This document shows, one piece after another, positions 16,720 to 27,091 of a stretch of DNA of 37,813 nt (position 1 is the stretch's first letter; each line of letters starts with the position of its first letter). A model generated the notes under the pieces. That model ran no database searches, was not told the DNA's origin, and saw only the letters and a program-made list of their open reading frames with translations. The stretch comes from an uncultured Paracoccaceae bacterium (GTDB lineage Bacteria; Pseudomonadota; Alphaproteobacteria; Rhodobacterales; Rhodobacteraceae): NCBI GenBank assembly GCA_905181985.1, contig CAJIZW010000085.1, positions 1 through 37,813 of the forward strand. Direction: 5' to 3'. The translations under genes were made by a program, and so were the position numbers.

Positions 16720-17394
16720 TCAGTTTCTTTTCGTATATCTAATACGCCAAACCAGATAGAGTGTCATCCCTGCCCAAACGAAAGCCAACGAGAACCATGT
16801 TAATGCATATTGAAAGTGGTTATTTGGGATACGCTCCGGAGTAATAGGCAAAGTCATCAACTCTGGTCTTTGTGGTGAAATACTCCTTGCAACAATCATA
16901 ACAGAGTCAGTACCAAGTTTTGACGCAATTGCAGTAACATCTCTCGCAAACCAAATTTCTTTCGTTAAATCCGGTTTTGGTGTAAAGCTATCAATCTCAT
17001 CGGGCCAGTAAAGGTTTCCAATAACATTAGCCCGCCAAGGCTTACTTAGGGTACCTTTAGCACCCAATGGCATAAATCCCTGATCTAAAAGTACCTTCCG
17101 ATGCCCTAGATCAAAGGCACTTATTACTCGATACCCAGGACCTTTATATTTGAGAGACATTAGAACATGCACCTCTGAAGCCAATATTTCACCGGTAGCT
17201 ATAACTGGCATATACTGGTTTTTTGTTATACTTTCATTACCAGGAAGCTGGTTAGGTGTGGCTGTGGTTGTTAACTCGATCTCACTTAAAATGTTTTGTT
17301 TCCAAGACAGTCGTTGAATTTGCCACGAGCCCAATAATATTAGGATGAGAACGCCACCAACTCCAAAAATTAAAGGTGAAACAAACTTTTTCAA
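16720..17394 (-). CDS. SURF1 family cytochrome oxidase assembly protein
   Basis: SURF1 proteins help insert heme a into subunit I of cytochrome oxidase. The 224-residue protein has the two-helix topology of the family: a membrane segment near the N-terminus (about residues 8-24) and another near the C-terminus (about 197-217), with a periplasmic domain between. GSWQIQRLSWKQNILSEIE after helix 1 and NNHFQYALTWFSLA before helix 2 are the usual conserved blocks. The start is a TTG at 17394 with GAGG seven bases before it; no better start is seen. It follows ctaE after 61 bases, in the expected place of the cluster. Confidence 0.93.
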   Translation of the reverse strand: MKKFVSPLIFGVGGVLILILLGSWQIQRLSWKQNILSEIELTTTATPNQLPGNESITKNQYMPVIATGEILASEVHVLMSLKYKGPGYRVISAFDLGHRKVLLDQGFMPLGAKGTLSKPWRANVIGNLYWPDEIDSFTPKPDLTKEIWFARDVTAIASKLGTDSVMIVARSISPQRPELMTLPITPERIPNNHFQYALTWFSLAFVWAGMTLYLVWRIRYTKRN

Positions 17395-17455
17395 CGCCCG
17401 TCCTCACTAAGGTTTCTTTAATAGATCAAATTACTTAAATTAGAAAATTTTAGAT

Positions 17456-18256
17456 CTAACCACCCCAAACATAAACTGCCAAAAATAAGAACAACCAAAC
17501 TACGTCAACGAAATGCCAATACCACGCAGCAGCTTCAAACCCAATGTGTCTTTCCGGCGTAAAGTGACCCGCATAAATTCTGATAAGGCAAACTGCTAAA
17601 AAAATTGTTCCAATTAAAACGTGAAACCCGTGGAATCCGGTTGCCATAAAAAAGTTAGCCCCATAGATATTTCCTGAAAAACCAAAAGCAGCATGACTAT
17701 ACTCATAAGCCTGAAAAACTGAAAAAAGAGCTCCAAGTAAAATTGCTAATATTAGTCCATTCTTAACATCTTTACGATTGTTTTCATGAACAAGCGCGTG
17801 GTGAGCCCATGTAGCAGCAGCACCTGAACAAAGTAAAATGAGAGTATTAATAAGTGGCAAATGCCACGGATCAAAAGTTTCTATACCCACCGGAGGCCAT
17901 ACTCCATCAATTGCAGGTGAATTTGGGCCCATTGGATACATAGCATGCTTAAAGAAGGACCAGAACCATGCTAGAAAAAACATGACCTCAGACGTGATGA
18001 AGAAAATAAAACCATACCGAAGCCCAATTCTTACCACTGGGGTATGGTCCCCTGCGTGACTTTCGTCTATTACATCTGCCCACCAGCTAAACATAACATA
18101 AAGAACTCCAACCAATCCAATTATGGCTAACCAAGGGCTACTTCCGTGGAGCCAGAAAACCACACCCGTAAACATAGAAAACGCTGCAACAGCACCTAAA
18201 AAGGGGTTCAACGATGGTGATAAAATGTGATAATCGTGATTCTTAACATGTGCCAT
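17456..18256 (-). CDS. ctaE: Cytochrome c oxidase subunit III
   Basis: This is the third core subunit of the aa3-type oxidase, with seven membrane helices in 266 residues. [19 protein letters not shown] is the usual start. The conserved membrane glutamate lies in [35 protein letters not shown] and the terminal [18 protein letters not shown] are family signatures. AAGGGGAAT precedes the ATG. It is 21 bases after ctaG. Subunit I (ctaD) is not in the window, so it must be encoded elsewhere, as usual in this group. Confidence 0.97.
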   Translation of the reverse strand: MAHVKNHDYHILSPSLNPFLGAVAAFSMFTGVVFWLHGSSPWLAIIGLVGVLYVMFSWWADVIDESHAGDHTPVVRIGLRYGFIFFITSEVMFFLAWFWSFFKHAMYPMGPNSPAIDGVWPPVGIETFDPWHLPLINTLILLCSGAAATWAHHALVHENNRKDVKNGLILAILLGALFSVFQAYEYSHAAFGFSGNIYGANFFMATGFHGFHVLIGTIFLAVCLIRIYAGHFTPERHIGFEAAAWYWHFVDVVWLFLFLAVYVWGG

Positions 18257-18277
18257 TTTTAATTCCCCTTGTGGGTT

Positions 18278-18859
18278 TTAGTTTAGTTTTACTTTTTGTG
18301 GGTTTTCTAACATAATTGCAGCGGATTCAACAATCTCTCGCTGATAAAAAGTATAGCTGAGTGTTATCTGGTTAATAAACTTACCATCCATATCATTTTC
18401 AATATCAGGATCGATGTAAAAGCTTACAGGCATTTGAACTCGTTCACCAGGTGCAAGAAGTTGTTCTTCAAAACAAAAGCAATCAATTTTTGTAAAAAAT
18501 GAACCTGCAGAAAATGGGAAAACATTATAACTTGCTGTACCCATAATAGGTTCAGAAGTAGGATTGTAGGCCTCATAGAAAGCCAACCCCATTTCACCGA
18601 TTTTTACCTTCATTTCTTTTTGAACTGGCTTAAATTCCCAAGCGAGTGCTCTGTCTACAGATCCATCGAATCTAATTTTTATTTCTCTATCAATAATTAT
18701 AGTGGATCCAGTGTCAGCAGTAAGAGTAGTTCCAGCAAAACCAGTCACACGGCAAAACCAATCGTAGAAAGGAACAGATGCAAAAGCGAGACCTGTCATT
18801 ATCAAAACAATAGCAGACAACCCAGACAACATTTTCTTATTTCTTTGTGCTAACTCCAT
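18278..18859 (-). CDS. ctaG: Cytochrome oxidase copper chaperone CtaG (Cox11)
   Basis: Cox11/CtaG delivers copper to the CuB site of subunit I. The 193-residue protein has one N-terminal membrane helix (about residues 11-30) and a periplasmic beta domain. The copper ligands are Cys127 and Cys129 in DCFCFEEQ, and a further Cys36 follows the helix (PFYDWFCRVTG), as in the family. PVSFYIDPDIENDMD is the conserved C-terminal block. It begins two bases after the small CoxF-like gene and is followed by ctaE. Confidence 0.96.
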   Translation of the reverse strand: MELAQRNKKMLSGLSAIVLIMTGLAFASVPFYDWFCRVTGFAGTTLTADTGSTIIIDREIKIRFDGSVDRALAWEFKPVQKEMKVKIGEMGLAFYEAYNPTSEPIMGTASYNVFPFSAGSFFTKIDCFCFEEQLLAPGERVQMPVSFYIDPDIENDMDGKFINQITLSYTFYQREIVESAAIMLENPQKVKLN

Positions 18860-18861
18860 TT

Positions 18862-19080
18862 TTATTCTTCACCCTTAGGCACTAAAGCTGGGCGCGCAAC
18901 ATGATCAAACGCTTCAATGTTACCGCCATTTGATACTTTGACAATTGTTAAACCAAATACAATGGATACAAGAGCAACTAAAACCAGACCTAACCCGATG
19001 TTTCTACCCAAGCGGCGGCGGTGTAAGTCATGGATAGGGCGGAAGCTCAAAGCCAAGCCTCTAAACCAATTTTTACCCAC
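18862..19080 (-). CDS. Small CoxF-like membrane protein of the oxidase cluster
   Basis: A protein of up to 72 residues with a basic segment, [14 protein letters not shown], followed by one membrane helix (about 28-48) and a polar tail. Small proteins of this kind occur between ctaB and ctaG in alphaproteobacteria and are called CoxF; their role in oxidase assembly is not established. The start is uncertain. The GTG at 19080 overlaps ctaB by 34 bases; a TTG at 19050, giving a TTGA overlap with the ctaB stop, would remove ten residues and fit shorter homologues. No ATG is available. Confidence 0.8.
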   Translation of the reverse strand: MGKNWFRGLALSFRPIHDLHRRRLGRNIGLGLVLVALVSIVFGLTIVKVSNGGNIEAFDHVARPALVPKGEE

Positions 19081-19982
19081 ATAGATTGAAGGGCCAGTGC
19101 TAAGAAATGTAGAAAAAGGTAAGAAAGTGATTGTTTAAAATACTTCCGCTCTTGATTATAATTGTCACTATTTGCTATTTCTTCGTCACGCCTTAATAAT
19201 GCCCAGGCACCATAAATAAACCTAGCATTTAATACAGCTGCTATTACAAAGTATATAAGCCCCCCTACACTGGTAAAAGATAATCCCAAAGCCACAGGAG
19301 CAAGGAAAAGACTGTATAGTACTATCTTCCTCCGCGTTTCAAGTTTTCCATGCGTAACAGTTAACATAGGGACACCCGCTGCCGTATATTCATCATTCAT
19401 GAATAATGCCAGTGCCCAGAAATGCGGTGGAGTCCATAAAAAAATTAAAAGAAACATCATTATACTTTCATGTGAAATACCGCCAGTGGCAACCGCCCAT
19501 CCGATAAGTGGTGGGAAAGCACCGGCTGCTCCACCAATTACTATGTTTTGAGGTGTCCATCGTTTTAACCACATCGTATAAATGACTACATAGAAAAAAA
19601 TAGTAAAAGCTAAAATCCCTGCAGCAAGAAAATTCGATGCTAGCCCTAACATTACCACCGAAATAAAAGATAACCACATACCAAAGGATAGTGCTTCCCC
19701 AGGTTTTATCCGTCCACTAGGTACTGGACGGCTTTTAGTTCTTTTCATCACCGCATCTATATCGTGATCAAACCACATGTTTAAAGAACCTGATGCTCCT
19801 CCACCAAGTGCGATAAATAATATAGAGGTGAAAGCAATAAACGGATGCGTATAACCGGGAGCTATAAAAAGTCCAACAGCCGCAGTAAAAACTACTAATG
19901 ACATAACGCGTGGCTTTAATAACGCGAAGTAATCTCCAAACTCTGCTTCATTTAAATCTACTTGTTGTGTTAGTTCGTTCAT
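19047..19982 (-). CDS. ctaB: Protoheme IX farnesyltransferase (heme O synthase)
   Basis: CtaB converts heme b to heme o, the precursor of heme a for the aa3 oxidase. It is a UbiA-type prenyltransferase of 311 residues with about eight or nine membrane helices. The first Asp-rich motif is [15 protein letters not shown] with SRPVPSG (residues 68-90), and the second region has [20 protein letters not shown] and [21 protein letters not shown] precedes the ATG at 19982. It lies 42 bases after ctaC and overlaps or touches the CoxF-like gene. Confidence 0.97.
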   Translation of the reverse strand: MNELTQQVDLNEAEFGDYFALLKPRVMSLVVFTAAVGLFIAPGYTHPFIAFTSILFIALGGGASGSLNMWFDHDIDAVMKRTKSRPVPSGRIKPGEALSFGMWLSFISVVMLGLASNFLAAGILAFTIFFYVVIYTMWLKRWTPQNIVIGGAAGAFPPLIGWAVATGGISHESIMMFLLIFLWTPPHFWALALFMNDEYTAAGVPMLTVTHGKLETRRKIVLYSLFLAPVALGLSFTSVGGLIYFVIAAVLNARFIYGAWALLRRDEEIANSDNYNQERKYFKQSLSYLFLHFLALALQSMWVKIGLEAWL

Positions 19983-20024
19983 ATTTTTCCTATAAAATAC
20001 GCTAGGAATTGATATAACTTAGCT

Positions 20025-20906
20025 TCAATCAATTGACGCTAAGTTGGTACGCCTTGGCAATCCAGCATATTCCTCTATAGCCCCATCCAACCAAGCCTCA
20101 TAACTCTCTTGACTAACCACCTTTACGGTAATTGGCATATAGGCGTGAGATTTTCCACAAAGTTCTGAACACTGACCAAAATAAATCCCTTCTCGTTCTG
20201 CTTTAAACCAAAGTTCTGCCAACCTACCTGGAACACCATCCTGTTTCACACCAAATGCGGGCATACTCCAAGCATGGATAACATCTGCCCCAGTTACCTG
20301 GATAACAACTACTTTGTTAACAGGTATGACCAAAGCAGTGTCTGTAGCCAACAAAAACTCTTCTTTTGAATATCCAGCAGCAACAAGTTCCAACACTGTT
20401 TCAGGGGTAATTCTATTTTCTCCTGCACCAATCATAAAGCTATCAAATTCAAACTCATGATCTACATACTCATAACTCCAGTACCATTGATTTCCTGTAG
20501 CCTTTATTACAATCTCACCTTCTGGGATCTTTTGAGACTTAAAGAGAACCGGGACTGAAAAAGCTCCAATAAATATTAAAATCAAAACCGGAATTAATGT
20601 CCAAGCAACTTCAAGAGGAGAATTATGTGTAAATGATGCAGGTACCGGATTGTTTTTCTTACTAAATCTTACAGTGGCGTACAGCAACAAACCAGTTACA
20701 AAAACAGTAATAAAGGTAACGATTACTAAAAGAAAATTATCAAGCCATTGAAGGTCCCGTGCCATTTCAGTGACCGCAGGTTGGAAACCTAACGCTTTAT
20801 CTACAGGTCTCCCTATGATTTTCAAACCGTCTTGAACTGATTGGGACATCACTTCTTTTCCAGAAAATAAAAAAGTGAAAAATAAAGGAAATTTTAAAAA
20901 TCTCAT
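20025..20906 (-). CDS. ctaC: Cytochrome c oxidase subunit II
   Basis: Subunit II accepts electrons from cytochrome c through its CuA centre. Two membrane helices follow an N-terminal hydrophobic leader (MRFLKFPLFFTFLF), and the periplasmic cupredoxin domain has WYWSYEY, VIHAWSMPAFGVKQD and the CuA loop GQCSELCGKSHAYMP, with Cys246, Cys250, His254 and Met257 in my numbering. I use the ATG at 20906, which has AGGA seven bases away; the in-frame ATG at 20936 would add ten residues before the signal sequence. It is the first gene of the cluster ctaC-ctaB-coxF-ctaG-ctaE-SURF1-thrC-M16-GNAT and is divergent from tldD. Confidence 0.95.
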   Translation of the reverse strand: MRFLKFPLFFTFLFSGKEVMSQSVQDGLKIIGRPVDKALGFQPAVTEMARDLQWLDNFLLVIVTFITVFVTGLLLYATVRFSKKNNPVPASFTHNSPLEVAWTLIPVLILIFIGAFSVPVLFKSQKIPEGEIVIKATGNQWYWSYEYVDHEFEFDSFMIGAGENRITPETVLELVAAGYSKEEFLLATDTALVIPVNKVVVIQVTGADVIHAWSMPAFGVKQDGVPGRLAELWFKAEREGIYFGQCSELCGKSHAYMPITVKVVSQESYEAWLDGAIEEYAGLPRRTNLASID

Positions 20907-21060
20907 TCTTGAAATCCTATAATTAAAAAGCGCCATTGCAACACCATAAACTTGCTATATTAGTGTGGTGAAAGCATATAAAGTCTCTAGGGGCAAGCAC
21001 CTGACCTTATCTCGCGCTACCATGCCGCAGGCATATCAGGGAACAGTTTAGAAAGTTCAA

Positions 21061-22497
21061 ATGATTAAAATAAATTGCAATAGTTTCAACCCTTTTAAAA
21101 CTTATCTTAACCAAGATAAAACAGTAAAAATATTAGAGAGTGCTTTACATGGTGCTGATGACGGAGAGCTATTTTTTGAACGTAGAAAGAGCGAGTCCTT
21201 CTTGTTGCAAGACAATAAGCTTAAAAACTCTAATTATAGCAGTTCACAGGGTTTTGGCCTCAGAGTAGTCAAAGAGGAAAAAACTGGTTACGCCCATTCT
21301 AACGAAATCTCTCAAGCCTCAATTCGTAGAGCCGCTGAAACATCGATCAGAGCCACCCAAGGCAAAGGAGGTAAAAGCGATTTAGCTACCTCCCCAGTAA
21401 AAACTGGTAAAATACTTTATTCCAATAACAATCCCATTAATGAATTCAGTTTTTCATATAAAGTTGATATTCTGCAAGAGATTAATACCTTTGCTCGTGA
21501 ACTTGACAAGCGCGTAGCTCAGGTATCAATAAGTCTGGCGTCATCAATTCAAGAGATATCCATACTTCGCCTGGACTCACCTCTTTTGAACGATAGTCGA
21601 CCAATGATCCGCCTCAGCGTCTCAGTAATAGTTGATCAAAATGGTCGCCGCGAAACTGGGGCGGCCGGCAGCGGTGGTAGAGAGAATCTCTCCACACTAA
21701 CAGACCCTAGTCACTGGAAACCATTAGTCAAAGAAGCTTTAAGAGTAGCCCTAGTAAACTTAGACTCCAGCCCTGCGCCTGCCGGTGTAATGGATGTTGT
21801 ACTGGGCCCTGGTTGGCCGGGAATACTACTGCATGAAGCAATAGGGCACGGTTTAGAGGGGGATTTTAATCGAAAGAAAACAAGTGCTTTTTGTGAACTT
21901 ATGGGTCAAAAAATAGCTGCCAGTGGTGTCACCATCTTGGATGACGGCACAATACCTAATAGGCGCGGTTCATTATCAATAGACGATGAAGGAACACCAA
22001 GCGGAAAAAATACATTAATAGAAGATGGTGTTCTGGTTGGCTATATGCAGGATCGACAAAATGCACGATTAATGAATTCGTTACCAACAGGAAATGGCCG
22101 AAGGGAAAGTTATGCGCATTCTCCTCTGCCAAGAATGACCAATACCTATATGTTAGCCGGTACAGACAACCCTAGTGATATTTTAGCTGAATTGCGCAAT
22201 GGAATCTATGCTGTTGGGTTTGGAGGCGGTCAAGTAGATATAACTAATGGGAAATTTGTTTTTTCTTGTACAGAAGCATACAAAGTAGAAAATGGAAAAA
22301 TACTTCACCCAGTTCAGGGAGCCACAATTATAGGTGATGGAGCGACAGCCCTAAAAAATATTCGTGCGATAGGAAATGACCTCAAATTGGACCCAGGGGT
22401 CGGTAATTGTGGAAAAGCGGGTCAGTGGGTTCCAGTAGGAGTAGGTCAGCCAACTTTAATGATTGGTGGTCTGACAGTTGGAGGCGCCAAAATATAA
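21061..22497 (+). CDS. tldD: Metalloprotease TldD
   Basis: TldD is the catalytic half of the TldD-TldE (PmbA) heterodimer, which degrades unfolded peptides and matures some ribosomal peptides. The zinc motif HEAIGHGLEGD places His258, Glu259 and His262, so this is TldD rather than TldE, which lacks it. The N-terminal GADDGELFFERRKSES and SSQGFGLRVV segments and the C-terminal GNCGKAGQWVPVGVGQPTLM are family blocks. The 478-residue length is full. The ribosome-binding site is weak. The partner tldE is not in this window. It is divergent from ctaC and convergent with groEL, from which a shared terminator separates it. Confidence 0.96.
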   Translation: MIKINCNSFNPFKTYLNQDKTVKILESALHGADDGELFFERRKSESFLLQDNKLKNSNYSSSQGFGLRVVKEEKTGYAHSNEISQASIRRAAETSIRATQGKGGKSDLATSPVKTGKILYSNNNPINEFSFSYKVDILQEINTFARELDKRVAQVSISLASSIQEISILRLDSPLLNDSRPMIRLSVSVIVDQNGRRETGAAGSGGRENLSTLTDPSHWKPLVKEALRVALVNLDSSPAPAGVMDVVLGPGWPGILLHEAIGHGLEGDFNRKKTSAFCELMGQKIAASGVTILDDGTIPNRRGSLSIDDEGTPSGKNTLIEDGVLVGYMQDRQNARLMNSLPTGNGRRESYAHSPLPRMTNTYMLAGTDNPSDILAELRNGIYAVGFGGGQVDITNGKFVFSCTEAYKVENGKILHPVQGATIIGDGATALKNIRAIGNDLKLDPGVGNCGKAGQWVPVGVGQPTLMIGGLTVGGAKI

Positions 22498-22525
22498 AAA
22501 GGCCCATTAAAATGGGCCTTTAAAT
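22496..22525. terminator. Bidirectional terminator between tldD and groEL
   Basis: AAAGGCCCATTAAAATGGGCCTTT forms a stem of ten base pairs with a four-base loop. On the minus strand it is followed by UUUUUAUAUUUU, a good tract for groEL. On the plus strand the tract is UUUAAAUUUA, poorer but usable for tldD, whose stop codon is adjacent. Confidence 0.88.
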
Positions 22526-22548
22526 TTATTACATAATATAGAGATGGG

Positions 22549-24216
<1,668 letters not shown>

Positions 24217-24250
24217 TTAAGCTCCTAATTAAATTATAAGGTGATACGAT

Positions 24251-24538
24251 TTAAGACAAAATGCCTAAAATATCGCTCTCTTTCATGATTAATAGTTCTT
24301 CACCATCAACCGTTACTTCTGTACCTGACCATTTACCAAATAGGACTTTATCTCCTACTGATACTGCCATCTCAATTAGCTCTCCGCTATCTTTGCGAGA
24401 ACCTTCACCAGCAGATACAATCTCTCCCTCTGCAGGTTTTTCTTTTGCACTGTCAGGGATTATAAGTCCTCCAGCAGTCTTCTCTTCGCTTTCTACGCGC
24501 CTTACAAGCACGCGGTCATGAAGTGGTTTTAATGCCAT
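24251..24538 (-). CDS. groES: Co-chaperonin GroES (10 kDa)
   Basis: GroES caps the GroEL ring. The 95-residue protein has [20 protein letters not shown], the mobile loop [15 protein letters not shown] (about 21-35), and [12 protein letters not shown] and [13 protein letters not shown] at the end. An AAGGAG lies nine bases before the ATG. It is the first gene of groESL, directly downstream of the CIRCE element and a sigma-70-like promoter. Confidence 0.99.
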   Translation of the reverse strand: MALKPLHDRVLVRRVESEEKTAGGLIIPDSAKEKPAEGEIVSAGEGSRKDSGELIEMAVSVGDKVLFGKWSGTEVTVDGEELLIMKESDILGILS

Positions 24539-24588
24539 TTTAGTAGCTCCTTAGCTCACAGTTTCTATTAATTTCCATACTTGGACAT

Positions 24589-24615
24589 TTAGCACTCTCA
24601 CCATAAGAGTGCCAA
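24589..24615 (-). promoter_or_regulatory. CIRCE element (HrcA operator)
   Basis: TTAGCACTC-N9-GAGTGCCAA matches the CIRCE consensus TTAGCACTC-N9-GAGTGCTAA with a single mismatch. It lies about 50 bases before groES and just past the predicted transcription start, where HrcA binding would block transcription. Confidence 0.95.
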
Positions 24616-24622
24616 CAGACTT

Positions 24623-24651
24623 CAGATAGGTATGCCCTTAGGAAGTGTCAA
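24623..24651 (-). promoter_or_regulatory. groES promoter
   Basis: On the minus strand a perfect TTGACA (24646-24651) and TATCTG (24623-24628) are 17 bases apart. The CIRCE element begins seven bases after the -10. The geometry argues for housekeeping sigma-70 with HrcA repression rather than an RpoH-type promoter. Confidence 0.75.
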
Positions 24652-24848
24652 GTGCTGACTCAGTAGAATTATTATTTTATTTAGTAGTAATTCTTTGCAA
24701 ATAGCGTTCACAATTAAGCTAATTAAGAAGGATAAAAGATCAGAACGGCTTAATCATTTAAAATAGAAATTAAAGTAGAACTCTTCTAATCAAATTACAG
24801 ATTAATAACAGTAATAAAATATATGATAATTAACTAACTAATCATGAC

Positions 24849-24877
24849 TTTACAGAACGAAACATAAAAGCTATAAG
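24849..24877 (+). promoter_or_regulatory. Probable promoter of hppA
   Basis: TTTACA (24849-24854) and TATAAG (24872-24877) are 17 bases apart, predicting a start near 24884 and a leader of about 67 bases. The DNA is AT-rich, so confidence is moderate. Confidence 0.55.
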
Positions 24878-24950
24878 CACGTCGATTTTAAACTCTAAAG
24901 TGGGTTTTCTCAAATAATAAACTAAACTTTTTAACAAAAGGATTCGATCC

Positions 24951-26978
24951 ATGCTTTCATCTGCAATGTTACCAATAAGCCTAGGCGTTCTTGGTATGAT
25001 AGCTGCTTTTTTAACCTACATGAAAATTCTTCAAAGCTCTGGTGGCGAAGGACGAGTAAAAGAAATTGCCGATGAAATTCATCTTGGCGCTATGGTTTTT
25101 ATGGCAAGTGAATATAAAAGATTAGCAGTTTTCTGTTTGGTCGTCATAGTAGCCTTATATTTTGGTTTGGGATCAGGAACAGCGATTGCATTCTTTCTTG
25201 GGGCTGCCTGCTCTGGTGTCGCCGGGTATATCGGGATGTACACCGCAACCCGAGCAAATGTCAGAACAGCAGTTGCTGCTAATACCACAGGCGCCGCCGC
25301 CGCCCTAAACATAGCTTTTTCTGGTGGATCAATTATGGGCCTAACAGTAGCTTCTGTAGGCCTTTTAGGTGTAGGTACGCTTTATCACTTCATGGCAGGT
25401 AGCATGGAAACAATTCACTCTATTGAGGGTTTCGCAATGGGTGCTTCGTCAGTAGCGCTATTCAGTCGAGTCGGTGGAGGTATATTCACAAAGAGTGCAG
25501 ACGTAGGTGCTGACCTGGTTGGTAAAATTGAAGCTGGAATACCTGAGGACGACCCTCGAAATCCAGCAGTAATTGCGGATAACGTGGGTGATAATGTTGG
25601 CGACGTTGCAGGTATGGGGTCAGATATTTTTGAAAGCTATTGCGGAGCAATGATAGCCTCAATTGCTTTGGCAGCATCAATGTCACTAACAAACGTAGCG
25701 AATCTTGGGGGTGATCGTAGTGCTCTACAATTCATGCCATTAGCTCTATCCTCGCTTGGTCTTATTTGTTCTTTGGTTGGTATTCTTTCTGTAAAGTTAT
25801 TTTCGAATAAAAGCCCTGACGTAGCACTAAGGTTTGGAACTATAGGTTCAGCTGTACTATTCATCGTAGCAGCATATTTTTTAATTGATAATGCTGGTGT
25901 TTCTTATGGAGTTTGGATGGCTGTACTTATAGGTTCAGTCGGAGGTATTATTGTTGGGTTAATAACGGAGTATTATACTGGGGGTGCGCCAGTTCGCAAA
26001 ATTGCGAAAGATGGCGAAACTGGCCCGGCAACCGTTATGATCTCCGGTCTTGCGGTAGGTATGGAATCTGTTGCTCTTCCCGTATTAACAATAGCGGCCA
26101 TAATATTTTTTGCTGACTATTTTGCAGGTCTGTACGGAGTTGGAATGGCTGCTGTGGGAATGTTAAGTACAGTTGGTATAACAATGGCAATCGACGCGTA
26201 CGGTCCAGTTGCAGATAATGCTGGCGGTATTGCTGAAATGGCCGAAATGGGTCCAGAAACTCGCAAGATAACTGATGGCCTAGATGAAGTAGGTAATACT
26301 ACTGCCGCTATTGGTAAGGGCTTTGCAATCTCAGCTGCTGCACTTGCAGCTTTAGCTCTAATCAGTGCGTACATTGAAAAAATCTCTGCTGGAATGGCCG
26401 AAATGGGTAATGAAACTTTTGTACTTGCTATAAATGATCCCCTAGTACTTTGTGGCATGTTTATTGGTGGGATATTTCCATTCTTAGTAAGTTCAATGAC
26501 TATGCGAGCTGTAGGTGATGCAGCCTTTGAAATGATAGAGGAAGTTCGCAGACAGTTCCGTGAAATCCCAGGTTTATTGGAAGGAACAGCAAAACCAGAT
26601 ACTGCAAGATGCGTGGATATTGCAACTAGGGCAGCACTGCGCAAAATGATAGTACCAGGAGCACTTGCTGTTTTAGCACCTGTTGTTATTGGTTTTGGTC
26701 TAGGCCCAAAGGCTCTAGGTGGAATGCTTGGTGGAGCTTTAATATGTTGTGTAATGATGGCGCTAATGATGGCCAATGCAGGAGGAGCTTGGGACAATGC
26801 TAAAAAGTATGTTGAAAAGGGAAACTTTGGTGGAAAAGGTTCTGATGTACATAAAGCGGTTGTAGTTGGAGATACAGTGGGCGACCCAATGAAAGATACT
26901 TCTGGACCAGCAATGAACATATTAATTAACGTTATGGCAATTGTTAGCTTAGTCATTGCTCCCTTACTAATCGGGTAG
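24951..26978 (+). CDS. hppA: Membrane-bound ion-translocating pyrophosphatase, K+-dependent-type signature
   Basis: This integral membrane enzyme couples pyrophosphate hydrolysis to pumping of H+ (or Na+ in some lineages). The 675-residue protein has about 15-16 membrane segments. The pyrophosphate-binding core includes [20 protein letters not shown] and [20 protein letters not shown] (about residues 184-230) and [19 protein letters not shown] near the C-terminus. At the position that separates the two subfamilies it reads [10 protein letters not shown], with Ala452 and Gly455, the K+-dependent pattern. K+-independent alphaproteobacterial enzymes such as that of Rhodospirillum have Lys and Thr there. 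The transported ion cannot be read with certainty. AAGGA precedes the ATG, and a terminator follows the stop. Confidence 0.95.
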   Translation: MLSSAMLPISLGVLGMIAAFLTYMKILQSSGGEGRVKEIADEIHLGAMVFMASEYKRLAVFCLVVIVALYFGLGSGTAIAFFLGAACSGVAGYIGMYTATRANVRTAVAANTTGAAAALNIAFSGGSIMGLTVASVGLLGVGTLYHFMAGSMETIHSIEGFAMGASSVALFSRVGGGIFTKSADVGADLVGKIEAGIPEDDPRNPAVIADNVGDNVGDVAGMGSDIFESYCGAMIASIALAASMSLTNVANLGGDRSALQFMPLALSSLGLICSLVGILSVKLFSNKSPDVALRFGTIGSAVLFIVAAYFLIDNAGVSYGVWMAVLIGSVGGIIVGLITEYYTGGAPVRKIAKDGETGPATVMISGLAVGMESVALPVLTIAAIIFFADYFAGLYGVGMAAVGMLSTVGITMAIDAYGPVADNAGGIAEMAEMGPETRKITDGLDEVGNTTAAIGKGFAISAAALAALALISAYIEKISAGMAEMGNETFVLAINDPLVLCGMFIGGIFPFLVSSMTMRAVGDAAFEMIEEVRRQFREIPGLLEGTAKPDTARCVDIATRAALRKMIVPGALAVLAPVVIGFGLGPKALGGMLGGALICCVMMALMMANAGGAWDNAKKYVEKGNFGGKGSDVHKAVVVGDTVGDPMKDTSGPAMNILINVMAIVSLVIAPLLIG

Positions 26979-26995
26979 TTATAAAAAAGAATATT

Positions 26996-27025
26996 AAAAT
27001 GACCCATGTATGTGGGTCATTTTAT
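26996..27025 (+). terminator. Rho-independent terminator of hppA
   Basis: AAAATGACCCA and TGGGTCATTTT form an 11-base-pair stem with a six-base loop (TGTATG), followed by a short AT-rich tract. It starts 18 bases past the hppA stop. Confidence 0.85.
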
Positions 27026-27091
27026 ATAAAAACTAAAAATTGTTTTTTACTAGTTGTATTCTCATGGCCTGGTATCGGGAACTAAACAAAA

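Larger units (their letters stand above)
24539..24950. other. Divergent regulatory region between groESL and the pyrophosphatase
   Basis: This 412-base gap holds the CIRCE operator and promoter of groES (24589-24651) near its left end and a probable promoter of hppA (24849-24877) near its right end. The middle is AT-rich, without a reading frame, tRNA or recognisable RNA. Confidence 0.7.

Noticed and set aside
26117-27007. 296-codon open frame on the minus strand opposite hppA
   Set aside because: It is rich in Ile, Ala, Pro and Ser as expected from the reverse complement of a membrane-protein gene, has no family resemblance, and lies wholly over the clear hppA reading frame and its terminator.
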